From JAUILA01 sp964563925 (GTDB lineage: Bacteria > Bacteroidota > Bacteroidia > Cytophagales > Cyclobacteriaceae), in the NCBI GenBank assembly GCA_964563925.1, contig CAZLZD010000013.1, positions 25,545-89,544 on the forward strand: 64,000 bases of DNA. The letters run 5' to 3'. Shown one piece after another: positions 17,503 to 25,486 of this stretch. Position 1 is the stretch's first letter; each line of letters begins with the position of its first letter. The notes beneath the pieces are model-generated. The model was not told the origin of the DNA, did no database searches, and worked only from the letters and a program-made list of their open reading frames with translations. The translations under genes were made by a program, and so were the position numbers.

Positions 17503-18216
17503 ATGAAGAAACTTTACTGTGTCATTCTTTTCCTATCGATCTCCCTCGTTGGTGCAAGGGCACAGAGTTTCGTACTTGTGGATGCCCCCTCATCCATGAA
17601 CGTGGCTATCGGGGAACGCGTGGTGGTTCCTGTGACCATTCGGAATACCACAGACCGTCCGCTTCAGCTGATCGTACGACGGGCCGACCGGATTCTTGGA
17701 ACCGGACAGTCGAATTATTTCTGCTGGGGTTCCGATTGTTATGCGGAGGATACCGAAAGAATGCCCGTTTCCAAGAAAGTAGCAGCCAGGACCGCCTCTG
17801 ATCAGTTTAAGATCATACTGGAAACAGGATTGAATGCAGGCTTCAGCACCGTTACCTACCAGATTTACGACCGGGACAATCCAATGGATGTGATTGAATA
17901 TGAAATCACCTTTCACATTGAGGAGCGACGCAGCCGTGACCTCATTTTCGAATCCCGGACCATCCGTCTTAACGACGTTTATCCCAATCCCGTAACCGAT
18001 TATGCAGTCGTGGATTACAACCTTCTCGACCGGGATGTGAAGGCCAAGGTGGTAATTCATAATGTCCTGGGAAGTATTATGGCTGAATACGAATTGCCTT
18101 ACCTGGAAAACAAAGTCAAGATTCAGACCAGTGATTACAATGCCGGGGTTTATTTCTACACGCTTTACCTGGATAACGACGGGGTAATGACGCGAAAGCT
18201 TATCGTCAGAAAGTAA
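17503..18216 (+). CDS. T9SS type A sorting domain protein
   Basis: A 237-residue secreted protein: signal peptide ending near VGARAQ, a beta-sandwich region and a C-terminal type IX secretion sorting domain (about 155-237). The domain has the diagnostic NDVYPNPVTDYAVVDYNL, VVIHNVLGS and the final GVYFYTLYLDNDG...TRKLIVRK strands. Proteins with this tail cross the outer membrane through the T9SS and are attached to the surface or released. The central part (MNVAIGERVVVPVTIRN) looks Ig-like and has no recognised enzyme motif. The frame is open from a TTG at 17491, but the ATG at 17503 gives a proper signal peptide. Confidence 0.92.
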   Translation: MKKLYCVILFLSISLVGARAQSFVLVDAPSSMNVAIGERVVVPVTIRNTTDRPLQLIVRRADRILGTGQSNYFCWGSDCYAEDTERMPVSKKVAARTASDQFKIILETGLNAGFSTVTYQIYDRDNPMDVIEYEITFHIEERRSRDLIFESRTIRLNDVYPNPVTDYAVVDYNLLDRDVKAKVVIHNVLGSIMAEYELPYLENKVKIQTSDYNAGVYFYTLYLDNDGVMTRKLIVRK

Positions 18217-18294
18217 TTGCTGCCTTACGACTCTTTTTCTCACTCCCTGCAACTTGGAAAGGGTTTATACGGTGCTTATTAATGACGTCTCACC

Positions 18295-18302
18295 TATATT
18301 TG
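18295..18302 (+). promoter_or_regulatory. Putative bamD promoter -7 box
   Basis: TATATTTG, a perfect TAnnTTTG match, ends 7 nt before the bamD ATG; a GTG lies 20 bp upstream of it as a weak -33 element. The predicted start of transcription is within about 5 nt of the start codon, so the message would be nearly leaderless. Confidence 0.45.
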
Positions 18303-18309
18303 CACCCTT

Positions 18310-19125
18310 ATGCGTAAACCTGAGTTAATACGTGGCCTTTTTATCCTGATCCTTGCCGGAACAACCATGTTGTCGTGCGGAAAATTCAGGAAAATAGAGC
18401 GAAGTGAAGACTGGCGTGTGAAGTACGAAGCAGCTATGCAGTATTACGAGGAGGAAGAATACTACAAGGCTTCTGTATTATTCGAACAAATATTACCTAT
18501 TGTCCGGGGGATGCCCGAAGGCGAAAAGGTTCAGTTCAGGTATGCCTATGCCCAGTATAACCAGGGAATGTATACACTGGCCGCCCATCACTTCAAGACA
18601 TTTTACGAAACATACGGTCGGAGTGAATTTGCCGAGGAGGCCTATTTCATGTATGCCTACTCACTGTACGCTGATTCTCCGGCTTACAACCTGGACCAGA
18701 GCAACAGCCAGGAGGCCGTACTGGCCATGCAGATGTTCCTGAACAGGTATCCCAACAGCGAACTGGTTGACGAAGCATCGGGCGTGGTGGATGAAATCCA
18801 GGAGAAACTGGAGAAAAAAGGATATGAAAATGCCAAGCAGTATTATAAGCTGGAGAATTACAATGCGGCTGTCGTAGCTTTCAAAAGCTTCAGCAACAAT
18901 TTTCCGGATTCCGAATACAACGAAGAAGCTGCTTACCTGAAGTTCATTGCCCAGTATCAATATGCATTGAAGAGCATATATTCCAGGCAGCTTGAACGAT
19001 TCAGGGAAGCAAATAAATTTTATCTCGAATTCCTTGATAAGTACCCCGAGAGTAACCTGATCAAAGACGCCGAAAAGCGTTACCGGGACAGCATGGAACG
19101 AGTTTCTGAATTAGCAAAATTATAA
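18310..19125 (+). CDS. bamD: Outer membrane protein assembly lipoprotein BamD
   Basis: Lipoprotein subunit of the BAM complex that inserts beta-barrel proteins into the outer membrane. The 271-residue precursor has a lipobox at Cys23 (TTMLSCGKF) and tetratricopeptide-like repeats (YYEEEEYYKASVLFEQIL, YAQYNQGMYTLAAHHFKTF, FLNRYPNSELVDEAS, FLDKYPESNLIKDAE). It heads a tight plus-strand run bamD-rpoZ-coaBC-porD-unknown-recN with gaps of 10 nt or less, a gene order common in Bacteroidetes. Confidence 0.95.
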   Translation: MRKPELIRGLFILILAGTTMLSCGKFRKIERSEDWRVKYEAAMQYYEEEEYYKASVLFEQILPIVRGMPEGEKVQFRYAYAQYNQGMYTLAAHHFKTFYETYGRSEFAEEAYFMYAYSLYADSPAYNLDQSNSQEAVLAMQMFLNRYPNSELVDEASGVVDEIQEKLEKKGYENAKQYYKLENYNAAVVAFKSFSNNFPDSEYNEEAAYLKFIAQYQYALKSIYSRQLERFREANKFYLEFLDKYPESNLIKDAEKRYRDSMERVSELAKL

Positions 19126-19135
19126 TTTAATATAT

Positions 19136-19462
19136 ATGGTACCTCAGTCATCAATTATTACCTACGACATGGACAAGATGTCGGAGCAAACCGGAAACGT
19201 CTACGAAGCAGTAGCGGTTATTTCCAAGCGTGCCCGTCAGATTGCCGTAAATGTAAAGGAGGAATTGAATAGCAAACTAGCGGAATTTGCTTCCACAGTG
19301 GACAACCTGGAAGAAATTTTCGAAAACCGGGAGCAAATCGAAATTTCCCGTTTTTATGAGCGAATGCCCAAACCTACGAGCATTGCGATCGACGAATACC
19401 TCGACAAGAAGGTAATGTTCCGGGAGCGTGATGAAGATCCGACCGCGGAACTCGAACTTTAA
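19136..19462 (+). CDS. rpoZ: RNA polymerase omega subunit (Bacteroidetes type)
   Basis: A 108-residue acidic-tailed protein of the Rpb6/omega family as found in Bacteroidetes, which helps RNA polymerase assemble around the beta' subunit. The core is DKMSEQTGNVYEAVAVISKRARQI, equivalent to the conserved helix-turn of omega that clamps beta'. It lies between bamD and coaBC, 10 and 8 nt away; in other bacteria omega also often sits beside coaBC. Confidence 0.88.
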   Translation: MVPQSSIITYDMDKMSEQTGNVYEAVAVISKRARQIAVNVKEELNSKLAEFASTVDNLEEIFENREQIEISRFYERMPKPTSIAIDEYLDKKVMFRERDEDPTAELEL

Positions 19463-19470
19463 TCAGGCAT

Positions 19471-20667
19471 ATGCTTGAGGGGAAAAAAATCCTGGTAGGA
19501 ATTACCGGCAGCATTGCGGCCTATAAATCTGCAGTGCTTGTCCGGGGATTAATAAAAGCCGGTGCGGAAGTGAAAGTAGTCATGACCCCATCGGCTCACT
19601 CATTTATTACCCCCCTCACTCTTTCCACGGTTTCCAGGAATCCTGTTTTTACAAATTTTGAACGGGAAGATTCGGGAGAATGGAATAACCACGTGGAACT
19701 TGGCTTATGGGCAGATGCCATGGTAATAGCCCCTGCCACAGGCAATACGCTGGCCAAAATCGCGAACGGTTTATGCGATAACCTGCTGACCGCGGTTTAT
19801 CTGTCTGCCAGGTGTCCGGTCTTCCTTGCACCGGCCATGGACCTGGATATGTATCAGCATCCCGCCACCCGTCAGAACCTTGAACGACTTCAGTCCTTTG
19901 GTAACCATTTAATTGACGCCGAACACGGTGAGCTGGCCAGCGGACTCACGGGTACCGGCCGTATGGCGGAACCGGAGACTATCCTTGCCCGGCTCGGGGA
20001 TTGGTTCAAAAAAAAAAGCCGGCTGACGGATAAACACGTTCTCATTACGGCCGGGCCAACTTACGAATCCATTGATCCGGTCCGTTTTATCGGCAATCAT
20101 TCCTCCGGTAAAATGGGTTACGCACTGGCCCGGGAATTTGCCATCCGGGGTGCACGCGTTACCCTGGTAAGCGGGCCTACTTCCCTCCCCCTGCCCCATC
20201 CTGATGTCCTTCGTATACCGGTACAAACTGCGGCCGAAATGTTTGAGGCTGCATCCTCCTATTTCAGCGATGCAGATATTGCCGTGCTTGCCGCCGCCGT
20301 TGCAGACTACAGACCAAAGACAGTGGCTGCCCAGAAAATAAAAAAACTCACCGGAGAAATGCAGATCCAGCTGGAAAAAACCGTGGATATTGCGGCCGCC
20401 CTGGGTAAACAGAAGGCTCATCAGTATATTGTGGGATTCGCCCTGGAAACGGAAAACGAAGAGGCAAATGCACGGGAAAAACTGAAAAAGAAAGATTTTG
20501 ACCTGATTGTGCTTAATTCACTCAATGATGCAGGCGCTGGTTTCGGCCACGATACGAATAAAGTAACATTGCTTGACAAAGAAAATAATATCCTCCATTT
20601 TGAGTTAAAGGATAAAGGCCGTGTAGCCAATGACATTGTGAACCAGGTGGAAAAGAGAATTGAATGA
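19471..20667 (+). CDS. coaBC: Bifunctional phosphopantothenoylcysteine decarboxylase / phosphopantothenate-cysteine ligase
   Basis: Catalyses the second and third steps of CoA synthesis from 4'-phosphopantothenate. The 398-residue protein has the N-terminal FMN-dependent CoaC domain (GITGSIAAYKS at 10-20; catalytic His74 in NNHVELGLWADA; APAMDLDMY substrate clamp, with Asp where many homologs have Asn) and the C-terminal CTP-using CoaB domain (ITAGPTYESIDPVRFIGNHS, NDAGAGFGHDTNKV). It overlaps porD by 4 nt. CoaD is also in this window, at 749. Confidence 0.96.
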   Translation: MLEGKKILVGITGSIAAYKSAVLVRGLIKAGAEVKVVMTPSAHSFITPLTLSTVSRNPVFTNFEREDSGEWNNHVELGLWADAMVIAPATGNTLAKIANGLCDNLLTAVYLSARCPVFLAPAMDLDMYQHPATRQNLERLQSFGNHLIDAEHGELASGLTGTGRMAEPETILARLGDWFKKKSRLTDKHVLITAGPTYESIDPVRFIGNHSSGKMGYALAREFAIRGARVTLVSGPTSLPLPHPDVLRIPVQTAAEMFEAASSYFSDADIAVLAAAVADYRPKTVAAQKIKKLTGEMQIQLEKTVDIAAALGKQKAHQYIVGFALETENEEANAREKLKKKDFDLIVLNSLNDAGAGFGHDTNKVTLLDKENNILHFELKDKGRVANDIVNQVEKRIE

Positions 20668-21557
20668 AACATTCCGTATTGATCCTTCTTTTTGTTAGCC
20701 TTCTTTCGGGGGTTCAGGGCCAGGAGCTCAATTGTGACGTGACCATCAATGCCGAGCAGGTACAAACCTCGGACCGGCGGATTTTTGAGGATATGGAAAA
20801 CGCCTTTGAGGATTTTTTAAATGATACACAATGGTCTCCCGATGCGTTTGAGGGGTTCGAACGAATAAACTGCAATATCATCATCACCCTGCAGAATACC
20901 CAGACCCTGGGAAATTTTACCGGGACCGCCCAGGTACAGACCGCCAGGCCTGTGTACAATTCCAACTACGAATCCATCCTGCTGAATTACGCCGACCGTG
21001 ACTGGCAATTCGATTATGTGGAATCCCAGCCGCTTAATTTCAATGACAATACCTATACCACCAACCTGACGTCGCTGCTGGCTTTTTATGCCTACCTGAT
21101 CCTGGGCATGGATTATGATTCCTTTGGAAAACTGTCAGGAACACCCTATTTACAAAATGCCCTGCAGGTTGTAAACAATGCACAGACATCCAACCGGCCA
21201 GGTTGGGATGCGCTGGGAAGCACCCGAAACCGGTACTGGCTGATTGAAAATCTTACCAACCAGCAAATGCAGTCGATCCGGGATGGAATTTATGACTATC
21301 ACCGCCTTGCCCTCGACCAGTTTGAGGAAGACCCCGACCAGAGCAGGGAGGTTATGCTGGGTGTACTCGAAAAACTGCAAGGTGTAAAACGTACTTATCC
21401 CAACTCGATTCTGGTGATCACCTTCCTCGACGCCAAGACCGATGAGCTCATAAAAATATTCTCAGACGGCGATCTGAATACCCGCCGGAGGGCTTTTGAA
21501 ATCATGACTGCCCTTGACCCTTCCAAGAGGACCCAATTCCAAAAAATCCTGAATTAA
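20664..21557 (+). CDS. porD: PorD-like protein (DUF4835 family), type IX secretion
   Basis: A 297-residue exported protein with a signal peptide ending near GVQGQE and the mature opening LNCDVTINAEQVQTSD, which I recognise as the DUF4835 family, now generally called PorD and linked to type IX secretion. The ILVITFLDAKTDELIKIF segment near the C-terminus is also typical. It probably acts in the periplasm; the exact role is unresolved. It starts inside the coaBC stop (4-nt overlap), and its own stop overlaps the next start as TAATG. Confidence 0.82.
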   Translation: MKHSVLILLFVSLLSGVQGQELNCDVTINAEQVQTSDRRIFEDMENAFEDFLNDTQWSPDAFEGFERINCNIIITLQNTQTLGNFTGTAQVQTARPVYNSNYESILLNYADRDWQFDYVESQPLNFNDNTYTTNLTSLLAFYAYLILGMDYDSFGKLSGTPYLQNALQVVNNAQTSNRPGWDALGSTRNRYWLIENLTNQQMQSIRDGIYDYHRLALDQFEEDPDQSREVMLGVLEKLQGVKRTYPNSILVITFLDAKTDELIKIFSDGDLNTRRRAFEIMTALDPSKRTQFQKILN

Positions 21558-21781
21558 TGGCAAAGCGTCAACGGCGTATCGGGATTGGCACTGAATTTCC
21601 TTCCTCGCTGAATTCACTAATAAACGCAGCCTTCAGTCTTGTGAAGACCGACAACAGCGTTATTTTTGTAAAACTTATTTCCGTGGAAAGAACGAATATT
21701 ACCGTGGAGAACACCCGGGGAGGCCGGGTGAAGCTGGGGCCGTCGGCTATCCGCGAACTCATTATTGACTCGCATGCTTAA
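21557..21781 (+). CDS. Small conserved-context protein of unknown function
   Basis: A 74-residue protein not assignable to a family. It has a basic start (MAKRQRRIG), a central stretch SVIFVKLISVERTNITVEN that should form two or three beta strands, and a short C-terminal helix; there is no signal peptide or membrane span. The ATG overlaps the porD stop by 1 nt and its stop overlaps the recN start by 8 nt, so translation is coupled on both sides, which strongly supports it being a real gene. Codon usage looks like that of its neighbours. Function unknown. Confidence 0.72.
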   Translation: MAKRQRRIGIGTEFPSSLNSLINAAFSLVKTDNSVIFVKLISVERTNITVENTRGGRVKLGPSAIRELIIDSHA

Positions 21782-23426
21782 AAATCTGCACATACGTAAT
21801 TATGCACTGATTGAACATCTTGAGATTCAGCCTACGGGCGGACTCAATGTGATCACCGGTGAAACCGGGGCTGGCAAATCCATCCTGCTTGGGGCGGTTG
21901 GGCTCCTGCTTGGCAACCGGGCTGATACGTCGGTTCTATTTGATTCGGAAAACAAATGTATCATTGAAGGCACGTTCGGGATCGGGGCCTACGAACTCAG
22001 GGATTTCTTTCAGCGCGAAGAGCTGGATTACGACGAGGAAACAATCATCCGCAGAGAGATCAATCCTGCCGGAAAATCCCGTGCATTTATCAATGACACG
22101 CCCGTCAGGCTGGATACACTTAAAAGCCTGGGTAGCCGTCTTATGGATATTCATTCCCAGCATGAATCACTTCTGCTCGGCAAATCCAACTTTCAGTTAA
22201 CCCTCCTGGACAGCTATGCCGGTTGTATGGATAGCAGAAAGACATACCAGGAGACATTTGCCCGGCTTCGAAAGGAAGAAAAAATTCTTGCCGGATTAAA
22301 GGAGGAAAAGGAAAACCTCGAAAAAGAAGCAGATTACCAGCAATTTATTTTTGATGAGCTGTATAAGGCTGATTTGTCGGAGGGCGAACAGGAGACCCTG
22401 GAGAATGAACTGCAGGTACTGGAGAATGCGGAAGAAATTAAAACCAGCCTGAATGAAGCCGCCTACCTGCTGACCGATGGGGAGGCACCGGCACTTGGCG
22501 CCATCCGGCAGGTGAAATCACTCCTCCAGAATATAATGCGGTATGGTGAACAATACCGGGAGTTATTCGAACGCCTTAACAGCGCCCTGATTGAACTGGA
22601 TGATCTGAATGCCGAGTTACAGCGCGCCGGGGAGAATGTGGAGTTTGATCCGGAAAAAACGGAGACGATGCAAAGCCGCCTGAGCCTGATTTACCAGCTC
22701 GAGAAAAAGCACCATGTGGGTTCGGTCAAGGAACTCCTTGACATACGCGACCGCCTGGAACAGGATACGCTCCATTATCATGATCTTGACAGCAGCATTG
22801 AGCGATCTGCCGAGGCCTGCAGGAAACTCAGGGAAGAGGCTCAAAACCAGTCCCAGACGCTGAGCAAAAAACGGAGTTTGTCGGTTCCTGCACTGGAAGA
22901 AGAAATGACCGCACTCCTCAAAAAGGTGGGAATCCCGGAAGCTGCCTTCAGGGTAAGGGTGGTTCAAGGCGAACTGAATCCCTATGGCCAGGATTCGGTT
23001 GACCTTCTTTTCTCGGCCAATAAAGGAGTGGCGCCCCAGCCATTAATGAAAGTTGCCTCCGGCGGTGAATTCTCCCGGCTGATGTTTTGCATCAAACGAA
23101 TCCTTGCTGAAAAAATCTCATTGCCAACCATCATTTTTGATGAGATCGATACCGGGGTCTCCGGTGAGATCGCCCTGAAAATGGGTGAAATGATGAAATT
23201 TATGGCATCACGTCACCAGCTCATTACAATCAGCCATCTCCCGCAGATGGCCGCCCGCGCCGATAAGCATTATTTTGTTTACAAGGAAACCGGACCTAAA
23301 GCTTCGATCAGCAAGATCAGGGTACTTTCCCCCCAGGAGCGTATCGAAGAGATCGCGAAAATGATCGGCGGCAACACGCCTTCCTCCCATGCGCGGGAAA
23401 GTGCCAAAGAGCTTATTAATCTGTAG
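21774..23426 (+). CDS. recN: DNA repair protein RecN
   Basis: SMC-like ATPase that acts early in double-strand break repair. The 550-residue protein has Walker A GETGAGKS at 29-36, long coiled-coil arms (about 150-360), the ABC signature ASGGEFSRLM and Walker B TIIFDEIDTGVSG, followed by HQLITISHLPQMAARAD. I use the ATG at 21774; a TTG three codons upstream is open but would deepen the overlap with the preceding small gene. It is the last gene of the bamD run and is followed by the tandem-repeat region rather than an obvious plus-strand terminator. Confidence 0.96.
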   Translation: MLKNLHIRNYALIEHLEIQPTGGLNVITGETGAGKSILLGAVGLLLGNRADTSVLFDSENKCIIEGTFGIGAYELRDFFQREELDYDEETIIRREINPAGKSRAFINDTPVRLDTLKSLGSRLMDIHSQHESLLLGKSNFQLTLLDSYAGCMDSRKTYQETFARLRKEEKILAGLKEEKENLEKEADYQQFIFDELYKADLSEGEQETLENELQVLENAEEIKTSLNEAAYLLTDGEAPALGAIRQVKSLLQNIMRYGEQYRELFERLNSALIELDDLNAELQRAGENVEFDPEKTETMQSRLSLIYQLEKKHHVGSVKELLDIRDRLEQDTLHYHDLDSSIERSAEACRKLREEAQNQSQTLSKKRSLSVPALEEEMTALLKKVGIPEAAFRVRVVQGELNPYGQDSVDLLFSANKGVAPQPLMKVASGGEFSRLMFCIKRILAEKISLPTIIFDEIDTGVSGEIALKMGEMMKFMASRHQLITISHLPQMAARADKHYFVYKETGPKASISKIRVLSPQERIEEIAKMIGGNTPSSHARESAKELINL

Positions 23427-23467
23427 TACCTACCAACGAGCGCGTCATCCGTACAGCGATCGTCATC

Positions 23468-23487
23468 CCTGCCTGCCGGCAGGCAGG
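23468..23487. repeat. Perfect 20-bp palindrome
   Basis: CCTGCCTGCCGGCAGGCAGG reads the same on both strands and sits at the edge of the 28-bp tandem repeat. Palindromes of this kind are characteristic of REP-like or small non-autonomous mobile elements. There is no T-run, so it is not a terminator for recN. Confidence 0.6.
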
Positions 23488-23495
23488 CCGGCAAA

Positions 23496-23692
23496 CCTCA
23501 CCAATGATCGTCATCCCGGCAAANNNNNNNNNNNNNNNNNNNNNNNNNNNNNNNNNNNNNNNNNNNNNNNNNNNNNNNNNNNNNNNNNNNNNNNNNNNNN
23601 NNNNNNNNNNNNNNNNNNNNNNNTCATCCCGGCAAACCTCACCAATGATCGTCATCCCGGCAAACATCACCAATGATCGTCATCCCGGCAAA
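23496..23692. repeat. 28-bp tandem repeat array interrupted by assembly gap
   Basis: The unit (CCTCACCAATGATCGTCATC then CCGGCAAA) is complete at 23496-23523, 23637-23664 and, with C to A at its second base, 23665-23692. A partial copy (23624-23636) abuts the gap on the right. Flanking sequence contains degenerate copies of the CGTCATCC core (23449-23470), and the array runs into CCTCCGTGGAATCACGGAG at 23693. Units are head to tail with no spacers, so it is not CRISPR. It lies between the convergent 3' ends of recN and ftsZ. The copy number is unknown because the assembly breaks inside it. Confidence 0.85.
23524..23623. other. Assembly gap (100 N)
   Basis: Exactly 100 undetermined bases, the conventional filler for a scaffold gap of unknown size. 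It lies inside the 28-bp tandem repeat, so the real distance between recN and ftsZ is not known. Confidence 0.98.
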
Positions 23693-23759
23693 CCTCCGTG
23701 GAATCACGGAGTCTGGCCGGGACCTTAATGACACGCAAACTGCCCATTCCCATTCTCTC

Positions 23760-23790
23760 AAAAAAAAACCTCCCGGACGCATCCGGGAGG
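23760..23790 (-). terminator. Intrinsic terminator of the dcw operon after ftsZ
   Basis: CCTCCCGGA / TCCGGGAGG form a perfect 9-bp GC-rich stem with a CGCA loop (23769-23790). On the minus strand it is followed by nine T (A-run at 23760-23768). It lies 102 bp beyond the ftsZ stop, as expected for the end of that transcript. Confidence 0.88.
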
Positions 23791-23891
23791 TGTCGATTAA
23801 AAAATGACGTACAGAGCCTGCTAAAAAATTACAACCAACAACCACTACAAAATTGGAAATAAGCCGGCCTCGTTTCTGTATGTCCGAAAAA

Positions 23892-25439
23892 TCAGTCTAC
23901 ATTATCATGCAGAAATCTGTTATTGCCCAGTATCTGGTTGTCATCATTCAGGTTATACTTCGATACATGGGGCTCTGACGAATGCGGCACACTCTGCAGG
24001 TTAATATCCCTGCGCAGGTACGCCGGTACATCCAGTCGCTCCTTAAGATCATGGGCATTCAGCTCATGCCTTCCCGCCCGCTTCAGCCGATCTACACGTT
24101 CCTGGGAAGCCTGACGGAGCCTGTCACGTGTGTCATGAATTTCCATCATTCCCTCATCATTGATGATCTGATCAGTGTGATCTTCATCGGTGATATCAAA
24201 TTCATCATCTTCAGCACGGAACAGGTCATCCTCTTCCTCATCCTCGTCAAGGCGGTTTACCGGCCTGACAAAGGAATAGGTAGGCTCGGGTGCAGGTTGC
24301 GGAGCCGGTTTTTCTTCCGGAACCGTTCTGCTTGTCATCTCCTGTGACGAGGCTTCATTCACACTGTTATCGCGTTCAAACAATTCAGCCTGACGGGGCC
24401 GCTCCAGGTCGAAAACCCTGCGGTCATCCTCCTCCTGAAGCCGGGGCCCGGTTGCACCACTTTGTGATCGGTCAAAACCCGTGGCTATCACGGTAACCCG
24501 GATATAGTCTTCCAGTTCGGCATCCACACCATGTCCGAAGATCACCTCCGCATCGTCACCGGCCTGCTCCTGGATATATTCGGTAATTTCTGAGAGCTCA
24601 TCCATCTGAAGCTCAGCCTGCTCGCCGGAGATAATGGACAGCAGAATTTTCTGAGCCCCGAGAATATCGCGGTTGTCAAGCAAAGGGGAGGCCAGCGCCT
24701 CTTCAGCAGCTTTGCGGGCCCTGTTTTCACCTTTGGTCTGAGCGCTTCCCATCACGGCGGCTCCTGCATTATGCATTACCGTGCGCACATCCTGGAAATC
24801 AACATTGACATAGCCGGCCACGGTAATGATTTCAGCAATGCCCTTGGCAGCTGTTGTCAGAATGTTGTCGGCTTGTCCGAATGCATTTCCAATTGACAGG
24901 TTGCCGTATATTTCGCGTAGTTTATCATTGAGAATGACGAGTACGGTATCACATGATTCCTTAAGTTCCTCGATCCCTTTCTGGGCCTGGGAGAATTTCT
25001 TTTTGCCTTCAAAGATGAAGGGGGCCGTAACGATTCCTACTGTCAGTATGTCCATTTCCTTGGCGATGCGGGCAATGACCGGGGCAGCGCCGGTTCCGGT
25101 ACCTCCACCCATTCCGGCAGTGATAAAAACCATTTTGGTGTCGTTGCCCAGCAAGTCCCGGATATCTTCCTTGCTCTCAATGGCAGCATTTTTTCCTACT
25201 TCAGGGTTTGCCCCTGCTCCCAGTCCTTCGGTGAGGTTCACACCAATCTGCAGTTTATTGGGAACGTGACTGATCTTAAGGGCTTGTGAATCGGTATTAC
25301 ATACCACAAATTCAACGTCCTTGATTCCCTGGCTGAACATGTGGTTTACGGCATTGCTTCCGCCTCCGCCCACGCCAATCACCTTGATGATTGACTTGTG
25401 ATGCTTCGGCAAATCAAACTTATATGTGTTTTCTTGCAT
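23892..25439 (-). CDS. ftsZ: Cell division protein FtsZ
   Basis: Tubulin-like GTPase that forms the division ring. The 515-residue protein has the GTP-binding glycine loop GGGTGTG at 111-117, IGVGGGGSNAVNHM at 21-34 and the T7 region NVDFQDVRTVM. The C-terminal third is a long acidic and proline-containing linker (about 330-480), and the protein ends with a conserved tail (NNRFLHDNVD) like other Bacteroidetes FtsZ, the likely FtsA docking peptide. It is the last gene of the dcw cluster, 47 bp after ftsA, followed by a strong terminator. Confidence 0.97.
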   Translation of the reverse strand: MQENTYKFDLPKHHKSIIKVIGVGGGGSNAVNHMFSQGIKDVEFVVCNTDSQALKISHVPNKLQIGVNLTEGLGAGANPEVGKNAAIESKEDIRDLLGNDTKMVFITAGMGGGTGTGAAPVIARIAKEMDILTVGIVTAPFIFEGKKKFSQAQKGIEELKESCDTVLVILNDKLREIYGNLSIGNAFGQADNILTTAAKGIAEIITVAGYVNVDFQDVRTVMHNAGAAVMGSAQTKGENRARKAAEEALASPLLDNRDILGAQKILLSIISGEQAELQMDELSEITEYIQEQAGDDAEVIFGHGVDAELEDYIRVTVIATGFDRSQSGATGPRLQEEDDRRVFDLERPRQAELFERDNSVNEASSQEMTSRTVPEEKPAPQPAPEPTYSFVRPVNRLDEDEEEDDLFRAEDDEFDITDEDHTDQIINDEGMMEIHDTRDRLRQASQERVDRLKRAGRHELNAHDLKERLDVPAYLRRDINLQSVPHSSEPHVSKYNLNDDNQILGNNRFLHDNVD

Positions 25440-25486
25440 GATATTAGAAATATTTAGTGGTTGTTCTATTTATTCGTTCTCAGGAA

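Noticed and set aside
23496..23692. CRISPR array
   Set aside because: The 28-bp units are directly head to tail with no unique spacers, and no cas gene is in the window.
23389..23845. Open frames on both strands reading through the tandem repeat and the N gap
   Set aside because: They consist of repeat translation and undetermined residues, differ by frame in each 28-bp unit and have no recognisable protein.
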